Shown piece after piece: positions 55,330-64,000 of a DNA stretch of 64,000 nt; within the stretch, counting starts at the first letter, position 1, and each line of letters begins with the position of its first letter. Origin of the DNA: Acanthococcus lagerstroemiae (Eukaryota; Arthropoda; Insecta; Hemiptera; Eriococcidae); the NCBI GenBank assembly GCA_031841125.1, contig CM063110.1:38269214-38333213 (forward strand). The letters are read 5' to 3'. The notes below the pieces were generated by a model. That model had not been told where the DNA came from, searched no databases, and was given only the letters and a program-made list of their open reading frames with translations. The translations under genes and the position numbers were made by a program.

Positions 55330-58190
55330 TTTCATACAATTTCAATGGAAATATTTTTATGTAGGGTAAGATACACTTATGTTACTATGATGTCCAGGGC
55401 TGTATTTACATATAGGCAACATAGGCACGTGCCTAGGGCGCTAGATTTTTATGAACAAAATTTATGAGGGGTTGAACAAAAATTTAAGGGGACGCTAATT
55501 TTTATTTTAACCAACTAGGTGGCAAAGCCCTCTAGTTATATACATTTTTATCATTCGTGGAAATGTCAACCACTGAATTCGTGTCGAGGAGCGTTATGGG
55601 GGGAGCGTTACGATTTTCGCTCAAGTATACCCAGTAGTAAAAGCATATAAAATGCTAAAAATACATGGCACTCGATGCATTAGTAATGAGTAGACTTTGT
55701 CACATAAATTTCCGCACATTTACGAAATATCCATGCTTGTGGGCAGAGTTTCATAGTGTGCTGGACTTACATGGTTTCTGCACTACATGATTGATTCCCA
55801 CCGTAGCTAATACTGTTCACCGCCCTAGACTTGCGTTAATTAGTTGGTATCTCGCCTAAATACGTGTTCTATTTCCTAATAAAAGAATTCAGCGTTCTAA
55901 AAGAGCCTTAAGCAGGAACTAATTGTTAATGATTTTTAAAATAATAAATTTATTTCAATGAATCTAAAAATTAAAAACGTGAAATATTTGGATCCGATTC
56001 AGTTTACAGAACCAACTTGTCTCATAAATATGCAAATGCTTGTTTTTTTAGGTCTTCCCTGATCCCAAACCTGATGGAAAATGTTTACGTTTTAGAAAAA
56101 TTCCTGCATTTTGAGCCCCACTCCATTTCCCATTTTATTTTGCGTACCTATAAAAAAATGCACATTTTTACGTATTTCGTGTCTTTTTTTTTTTTTTCTT
56201 TTTTTAAACATATTTGACCAATTTACAAACATTGTCCAAAATAAGGCTATTTTGCGTTTCATCCTTTAAAAAAAAAAAAAAAAAAAAAAAAAATCGACTC
56301 ATATTAGGAAGAAAAAAAGAAACAATTTTTTAGCAAAAAAATAAAAACTAAACAACCTCTCTACCAGAGGAGGCTTCAAACTGCGTGCGAAGCTGCAGAC
56401 TGTAGTCGCGCAGCTTCATGTTCAACTATTGAACATTTTTCGTTTGATATTGATAATATCGATATCACTTGGTTTTGATACTAATATTATCGATATTGAA
56501 TTTTCTTGATATTTTCGTTCACTACAACAGTAGAACAGGATGGAACAAAGGTCGGAACTCGTTCGGAATTTTTTCAATTTTTTTATGTAGTGCAGATACA
56601 ACGTAAGTCCCGGAGTAACGGTTCCTCAGTAGCTCATGGGATCATAGCACCTCTGAATATAGATCTCTCGAGAGTATACGCAGTTTACCCAGAAATGTTG
56701 TAGAGATTTTTGTGAGCATGCTACACGGCGTATTCCCCACGAACCCACTACCGGAAGAGGAGCATATCCTCTTCTAAATGACTGCTTCAGACCTGCTTGA
56801 ATCCGGGCGATTTTTCCCAATGACAGCGGGACAATCCTCGCCCGCATTTATTTTCACTTCAAGTATCCGCAATTCGAAATCCACGTAATTGCGAAAAAAT
56901 TCGGTCATGTCGTTTCGCGAACTAATATCTTCCAACACGATGAAACCAAAAATTAAATCATACACGTTCACAGAGTGAAGCTTGTACCGCCTTTTTCAAC
57001 ATCTGTATAAAAAAGTTGAGTAAGTGTAGAACGATGTACCGATAAGTGGCAGCGTTATTCGATCTTTTTTTTTTCCTCATTCTTTTCTTAAATCAACAAT
57101 AGCCGCGGTAATAGTAATGAGGTTCCTTACAAAAGAAAATAATAAATAAAACCTTGTAATTTTTCTTCCACTTTTACCTCATCATTAATCACACACCAAC
57201 GTCTTTCGAGCTTCCGGGAGCCATCTCTCGAAAATGAAGTGTATAAAAAAAGATTCTTAGATTCTTCGTTTTTTCGTACTCGTATATACACGTGCGGCAT
57301 TATGTCCGAAAATATTACGTGGAAAAAGAAATGAAAATTTCGGGATTAAAGAAAATTTTTCGGGCCGAGAGAACGCAGAGAAAATATACGCTGGATATTT
57401 AGACAATAATGTTTTTTATCGCTTGATTTGCTGCTGCAGTGGGACCTCCAGTAAAATCGAAAAAGTACTTCGTGACTTCGTGGAGAAACGGGAGATAAGG
57501 TCTTTTTATTTCTCCGTCTGCGGCTGCAGTACCGAGGTTTAGTAGATATTTATCCTCCGACGCAAAATTATCAGATTTGGAGGCAGTTCGTTTGTTTTCG
57601 GTGGTATTAAAATACAAGAAAAGCTGGTTAGAAGGTATCGAGCTAACTTTTTTTCAAAAGCTTTGCTGTTTAAATTGTTGAACGTGTTTGTTGCTCAGGT
57701 CGGTCTAACCAATCCTAACATCGGTTACCGAATTAACTTATTTATTAGTTCGCAAATAGTAGAGTACGAAACGTCCCAAATACATTTTCATGGAGACCGA
57801 GATTATCTCTTTTTTTCTTGAGAATATTCCTCTGTTGAACAATACTATGGCTTCAGTTATAAGTTACTGTACATACAGCTGCGTGTATGGCTGAGTTATA
57901 AGATTTTCAGGCACAAGCAGACCCATATTCAGAGGCTTAGAGAGCACTAGCCGTTTCAGGGTCTCCTAAAGTATACGACCGTATAAGGCTTCGCGACAAA
58001 GGGAAAAACGTTCAACGTCAACTCACGAGAAAGAAATAAAAAGGAAACGTCATATAATTTTGATGATATTCCTCCGCCACTAAAAAATGGAATTCTTAGG
58101 AAAATTTCATTTTAAAATACTAATATATTTACGTTTCGCCTCCCTCAGCCACTGATGCGGTACTCGAAAGGTAGTTTCCTGGGCCGGGGG
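55330..58190. other. No gene recognised
   Basis: A hAT-like left end CAGGGCTGTATTTACA at 55395 resembles the element at 22211, but no right end was found. 56030-56340 contains words of the TAGGGATG element group and a 26-base poly-A run (56268-56293). A 72-codon minus frame at 57399-57617 has no domain. Confidence 0.4.
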
Positions 58191-58199
58191 TGTGGTGTC

Positions 58200-60760
58200 A
58201 TAGAGGCCACTTTGGCATACGTGCATCGCCATACATCCCACCACACCATTTCGGTTTCGCCTCGCCCCAGATGATAATTATTTTACTCAAGTAGGGGTTT
58301 ACTTGGCCAATTAAGCTGTAAATCTTTTTTTTTTTGGGGGGGGGGGAGGGGACAAATATTTTAACTGCCAAAATTGAGTAGGAATAAGTAGTCATGCAGT
58401 CGACTACTTATTGATTATTGGAAATTTCTCCACACCCACCGTACGTTTTTTTTTTTTCGAGCAAGAAATTTTCGAACAGTTTTCGAGACCAAACTTGGTG
58501 GAAATGGCTCAGTTTTTCTACGACAAATTAGTACAGTATCATGTTCTACTTACAAGGAGAGTACGGACGTGAAGGAGGCCAGAAGACAGACACATTCACG
58601 CCAGTTAGATTACTTTTTTACGCAGAATGAAAGAATTCACGGGAATTCCATTACCGTAGTAAAATGCTGACTAAATTAACCCACTAATGACAAAAAAAAA
58701 AAAAAAAATTATGACTATAATCCGTTGACCAAAAATAATTGAATAGTATAAAATTATCAATTATAATGGATTAATTAAAGAGAATTGATTAATTGAAAAA
58801 ACCGATTAGACCATTCTGGACTTGCTAAGACTTTTTTTTTTGTTGAAAATATTACAGGCTTATTCAAGGCTCTTTGAAACTTGCCCGGTCGGTTTCAAAA
58901 CTCTGTGAGACTCTTCATGACTTTTTCAAATTTGCTTGCAGGATCACTCATGTATTACCGTAATCAATGAAGAAGGAGGGCATTTAGCATTTGATTATAA
59001 ACATCGGGAAATGAAATTTCCACGAATAACTATCAAATCAAGTTTAGTTCAAATTATTTCCGGTCCTTCCAGGTCAATTTCGATCACTAGGTTTTCCCAA
59101 AACTCTCGCAGACTATCACAGATATGAAAAAAGTTTTAAACAAAACTTGTTATGTCTCAAATTCTTAATACAAATGGTCTTATGCATTTTTTTTTGTCTT
59201 TGCCCTTTAGCATTCGCTAGTGGTGGTTGACATTGACCAGTTTCCGCAGACTCCATTTGAACTTACGTCTTATGAAGGGGGAGTCATTTTCAGCCTATTT
59301 TCTCACTTTATAAGGAGGAAGAAATAAATACGAACCAAATTTTCACTAGAGTCACTTCTCCACCCTCCAAGTTTTCCACCGCTGGGAATTTTTTTTTATC
59401 CTCCACTCCTCCCCTCGGGGAATCACCAATAATAATTTTGTATTTTTAGTGTATTCCAAATTCGTGACCGGGCTTTTTTATGAAACATTTTGAATTTCGC
59501 GAAAACGCAATTGGAAATCGAAATGAGTGGGGTATTCTGGAACATTAAATTCAACCGTGACATTACTTTCTACCTCAGTTCAAAACTGTGGCTCCAGTTG
59601 GAGCAGGCAAGAATCAAAATACAGAGGTATTAAATATTTATACATCAATTAAATCTATCCCGGCTTTTTAGTCGCCGAATTCATTTCCGATGAACGATGA
59701 TATTTTCAACTTTACTTCAAAATTGACGGTGTAAGCAATGGGGAAGGGGTTGGAAAATGAAACGGTCAAAAACTGCATTATGGATATCCATCAGGGTAGC
59801 CCTTATTTTTGAACATTGGAATTTTCATAATTCGACCTCTCAGATCAGTTCCAAATAAATGAATAAAAACAATAAGAAAGTTTTGACTCGATCGGATAAG
59901 AGGAACTGTTGTCGCAAGCCCCCCCCCTTTCTATGTTCAATCTGTTTCTGGGATTATTTTTTGTTATTGACCCTCCATGGTGATCTTTTTTGGAAGTGAT
60001 AGTAAATTTATACGTTTTCAATGTCTTTGAATCCTGGTCAACTTTTAAATTCAATCTCACTGAGAACCGCTGGAGAGGGTTGGACCTCCAGTTGCGTCGT
60101 TCGGCGGAGACAGTCGTTTCATAGGTGTTTATGGTAACAGAATTCGTTTTCGGCGTTATTTTTCTCCTCCTCTCACATGCATAAATGAAGGCGCTGAGAG
60201 TCACTTTGGGTGTTTTTCGAAGATGGTGGTTCATTTATTTGTTTTGAAGGTCACTGAATGAAGAATGATAACTCCTGCTTTGGAATAAATTTTTGGACTA
60301 TCATGCAAATTTACAGTTTTACGTATTGATCTTAATAAATTCAGTCTTATAATTCTCGGCCGATCGTGTGCACATAAGGAACAATTTGCATAATTTCAAG
60401 AGCATGGGTTGAAAAGTTACATTCAAAACGATCGGATTTAGCGGTGCATTAATACCAACATACTGAATGTAAACTCGAATCCGCTTTCTCCAGTGGTGCT
60501 TCATGAAGAACTCAAATGTGGCAACCTTGAAAACCAACAAATCGATTACAGTCTTATAGAAACGACACAAATCAGGGTCCAACCTCCTCCAGTGACTCCC
60601 CAGGAGGCAGGACCGGCGGAACAACTTCTGCCCGGATGGTAAGTTAAGAACGAGTGACCCCCCCCCCCTCACAAAAAATAGGGCAATAATTTCTCTACGT
60701 TAAAAACATAAAAACAGTTCAAATTTATGGACTACACCCCTTTATGTATAGGATTATTAG
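58200..60760. other. No gene recognised
   Basis: Minus-strand frames of 129 codons (59845-60234) and 117 codons (60319-60672) are the longest. They have no recognisable domain and no convincing splice sites. Poly-G at 58338, poly-A at 58692. Confidence 0.4.
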
Positions 60761-60771
60761 GCATTCTCATA

Positions 60772-60928
60772 CAGGGGCGTAGCCACGGGAGACGGGAGAG
60801 TCTGAATCCTCCCTGGCATCAGCCGAAAATGTGAAAAAATTCTGGTAATAGTATGTACTACACCTGTAATGTTGTAAAAGTGAAACGAACCCCCCTCCCT
60901 CTTCATACCAAGTCAAGCTACGCCAGTG
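60772..60928. mobile_element. hAT-like MITE, GGCGTAGC ends
   Basis: The left end CAGGGGCGTAGCCACG and the right end, read inward, CACTGGCGTAGCTTG share GGCGTAGC. Flanking octamers TTCTCATA (60764-60771) and TTCTCATG (60929-60936) match at 7 of 8. Length 157 bp, no coding. Confidence 0.82.
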
Positions 60929-60939
60929 TTCTCATGTAC

Positions 60940-62780
60940 TTATATTATCATCTTCAATTATAGAAATGCATCACGGGCGACATCGTAAGAAGGAAATCAT
61001 GACTTTCATTAAATATTCAAGCTTGTTTACTTTTTTCTTTTGTTTTCAGTGACTTCAAGTTTCAAGAGAAAAAGGTTTATTATCAGTTGTAACCTGAATC
61101 AGCTATTGCTAAAATACTGCCCCCTTCCCTCCATGAAATAATAATGTAGGAAAAATAAATTACCGGAAAAATGACGTGTTTCCAGATCCCCCCCCCCTCG
61201 CGGTTCTCAGCATTACAGAGAGAATTAAACACCCATGCCCATATTATGTGCCTTTTGACTTTAATATAGGCGACCCAAACCTTTTTCATTCGGCTCTGGA
61301 CGGCTGTAAATTGACTGTCTGAAGCGTTTGTGCACATATTCTGGTAGTATACTGACCCCACTACACTTTCCACTTTGTACATTGTCAAAAGAACGAAAAC
61401 TTGGCTCGCCAGAGCGACTCCCGCTTAGGGGGCCTATATTACCCGTCGGTACTTCATTGCCAAAAAATATTGTGAGCATAGAGCACACCACTGTCCTCTT
61501 CAGATCAGTTGTTACAAATAGCACTATTATACGAGCGTTAATTGCGAATCGGTGAACTAACAAGCTAATGTACGTATTATAGATATGTCAATTCGCTTTT
61601 CAACTTTATAAAATGTTTAATTCCGATCCACGTAAACCTGCAGACAGTGTATAGACTCACTGAACACAAAGATCACTGCCATTAGATGAATAATCCATTG
61701 ATGAACTGGCGTCTCTATCATGGAAACGACCAATTAAGCCGTCGACAAAAATACACGTAAATATCAACAAATCCTAAAGCAGCCACAAAACTGTCGACAA
61801 ACGAAATTAAATTGTGAAAAAACAACGACAGGATGAAACGTTTTTAACACGAGGCAATTAAAACACCTCGATACAATTAAATTGCACGTTTTTGTCTCAT
61901 CCAAATACGATAGGAATAGGCGAGTTATTTATTAACTCCCGAGATAATAAATAAATTAAAAAAAAAAAAAACAAAAAAAAACGTTAATGAAACTTCCAGA
62001 CTCTAATTTATAGCGGCGATAAATATAACTTAAATAGGAAAAATAAAATTCGTTTCCCGGACAAACTTTAATAGAATTCGAAAACGAGCAACTTTATTGA
62101 ATTTTTCGTCACTGAAAGGGCTGAGCTCTTTTATGACAACTTTGAAAGAATTCTTTCCTTGACTCGGGCAGTTTCAATATTAATTTTGAATTTCAAAAGG
62201 TGCACATTCAGTTCTCAGAAACCCTTTGACGTCGGGAAATTATATTTAGGACATTTTTCAACATTTTGAGAAAAGAATTTCCATCGATCCGATATTTTGA
62301 TGTGCGATTTGTAAACAGAAATGCTTGAAATTTCATTAAATATTATTTTCAAAGAATAAAGAAAGGTCGTCGCTGTTTTTTTCTACATACTTTCTTATAC
62401 ACTCTTGAATCGGCGAACCCGTTTTTAGTTGTAAGAAGAAAAATATGCCGAGACTGTTTTGCAAATCGCATGATTCTGGACTGGAATGTATAAGTTTTCT
62501 ACCTGGCAGAACTAGCATTGAAACTAAATTCGATTCCTGCTTCATCGGCTCAATTTGAATACGTCTTTTCCTAGTAGACTTAGGAGCATGATAGCACGCG
62601 TAATCGTCTCAAACTTGATCGTTCGAAAAAATTAATATATTTCTATTACTCTCTCAAAATAAAAGATACTTGCCGAAGTTCTCAATTTTAAGTTTTAATT
62701 AATGTTTTTGTAAAGCTTTTCAAAGCTTAGTTATAAATCAATTATTTTTTGCTTGAATTTTCAATTTTCACTTTTCGTTT
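60940..62780. other. No gene recognised
   Basis: AT-rich DNA. Two overlapping minus frames (100 and 101 codons, 61083-61563) have no domain. Poly-C at 61188. Confidence 0.4.
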
Positions 62781-62792
62781 GGTCAGTCTACG

Positions 62793-62865
62793 TATTCTAC
62801 ACATTCTACTGTAGAATGTGTAGAATAGCCATTCATTTTACATGGTGTATTCTACGCGTAGAATA
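62793..62865. repeat. Palindrome pair built on TATTCTAC
   Basis: 62793-62827 is a 35-base palindrome with 17-base arms around a single central T (arm TATTCTACACATTCTAC). 62848-62865 is a perfect 18-base palindrome TATTCTACGCGTAGAATA. A third TTATTCTACGG follows at 62882, next to a hAT-like end CGGCACAACCCTG (62888-62900). Confidence 0.85.
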
Positions 62866-62909
62866 AAAAAATCTGCGTCAGCTTATTCTACGGCACAACC
62901 CTGGTGGTA

Positions 62910-64000
62910 CTATCCACATATCGTGAATTTGACTGGTTGGGTTGAACGTGACAAGCTTGGTGAATTCGCTAAGTTTTTTAAATTTCATAAAATGTAGATT
63001 TGATTAATTTTAGAAATACGGTTAGTCTTTCAAATGTGTAAACAAATAAGCTGAAAAAGTCCTAGCAATTCTAAATCAGCCCTCAAACGGTTTTTAACGA
63101 CTTTGGAGAAGGGTTAAAAGAGTCTTCGAATAAAATTTACCATCAAAGTGCAACTTTCTAGCTGGGGTTATCTCGTTGGGTCTTCGTCCGAAACCAAAAA
63201 AATGTGGACAAGGCCCTATATTTTTCCCCTCATCATGAAAACTTATGCATTTACCTACTTTGGCAATAAAAACCACGAATATTAAAGGATAAGTGAGAAA
63301 GACGTGGAAATTTTCCGCCCTCTTCCCTCACAGAGTTTCATGCACTTTTCTCTTTTTGAATTTCAAAAATTGCTTCTCTGTATCTACGCCGAATTTTAGT
63401 GACAATTTATGACGAAAGTTTGAACCTCATTCAGATATAGGTAATGCTGCCAGAGACAAGGAAAAGGAAATCGACACTCGTGAGAATCATAATTTTATAG
63501 ACACGTTAAATTTTTTTCGTTCACATTTTGCGTAAGTAAATTCCTCATAGACAGGTATCACATCTTTCGGTCTAAATACAGAATCGATTTCTACCCTTTA
63601 ACAGCACAACCAAGCCGATAAAGTATGACAACATTTACGAGCTATATCTCGGTATCGTTGGGAAATAAACACCTATAGTTTTCGGCCGTGTTGATAGGCA
63701 CTCTGAAATATAGCCTGAGATAGGTATCAGGATATCACGCAGTACGAATAAAAATTTTGGGTTCCCTCGAATTATGGAGTGGCTTTGGTATGGTACGCGA
63801 AGTATAAAGTGTATAATAATTATTTATTACACTTATTATTTTCACAATTTTAAAATAATTAAAAGATAGGTACTTAATTGTAGATTCATTTTTATTCGCA
63901 TAAATTATATTTTTTTATCTCCGAGATCCTGCAACGTAATAGCTGAATACAACTTTCAACCTTTTTGGATATCATAGTTTTATATTTCTCGAGTACAAAA
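62910..64000. other. No gene recognised
   Basis: AT-rich DNA without a domain-bearing frame, a repeat with definable edges, or strong splice sites. Confidence 0.4.

Noticed and set aside
59845..60672. Two minus-strand frames of 129 and 117 codons
   Set aside because: No known motif, no shared splice signals and biased composition; left unannotated as genes.
1..64000. CRISPR array or phage/bacterial genes
   Set aside because: The direct repeats found are satellites or transposon ends without regular unique spacers, and no prokaryotic gene arrangement is present.

Overview
This window looks like nuclear DNA of an animal, most likely an insect. It is AT-rich, its one recognisable gene is split by GT-AG introns, and the rest is filled by non-LTR retrotransposons (LINEs), tRNA-derived SINEs, a mariner fragment and many short hAT-like and PIF/Harbinger-like non-autonomous elements. 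A hemipteran origin is my guess; nothing in the sequence proves it. No bacterial operon, CRISPR array, rRNA gene or intact tRNA gene was seen.

The one well-supported cellular gene is on the plus strand at 4055-11200: three coding exons (4055-4480, 7074-7363, 9625-11200) whose phases join without a break into 763 codons, plus a poly(A) signal at 11290. It encodes the greater part of a type I membrane protein: a leucine-rich-repeat-like ectodomain, a cysteine-rich C-terminal cap, one membrane helix and a cytoplasmic tail of about 295 residues with at least nine tyrosines in SH2-docking-like contexts. The start codon and signal peptide are not in view. A second gene may run on the minus strand, because a 54-bp exon with excellent splice sites lies at 43357-43410.

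Layout. 1-4054: intergenic or intronic DNA with degenerate repeats and one hAT-like element. 4055-11300: the gene; its introns carry a 58/174-bp satellite interrupted by a PIF-like element, a hAT-like element and SINE heads. 11320-16010: two decayed minus-strand LINEs, one with endonuclease and reverse transcriptase, one ending in RNase H. 16400-24000: SINE heads, ATTATGC-rich DNA, three copies of a hAT-like family with terminal CAGGGACGTACC, a SINE copy and an inverted repeat cluster. 24000-36240: mostly unannotatable AT-rich DNA with degenerate tandem repeats and one full SINE. 36280-38740: an RTE-like LINE cut apart by two later insertions. 39640-44930: large inverted-repeat elements and the candidate minus-strand exon. 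45030-48160: a plus-strand LINE with a second LINE inserted inside it, then another RTE-like fragment. 48616-49089: a second PIF-like element. 51980-52450: a mariner transposase fragment. 53630-54950: a foldback element, a hAT-like element with a perfect 8-bp duplication and a GC-rich tandem duplication. 55000-64000: little recognisable beyond one hAT-like element and a palindrome cluster.

No undescribed biochemical system stands out. The items most worth checking are the receptor-like gene with its tyrosine-rich tail, the isolated minus-strand exon, and the short elements whose insertion history can be read from target-site duplications.
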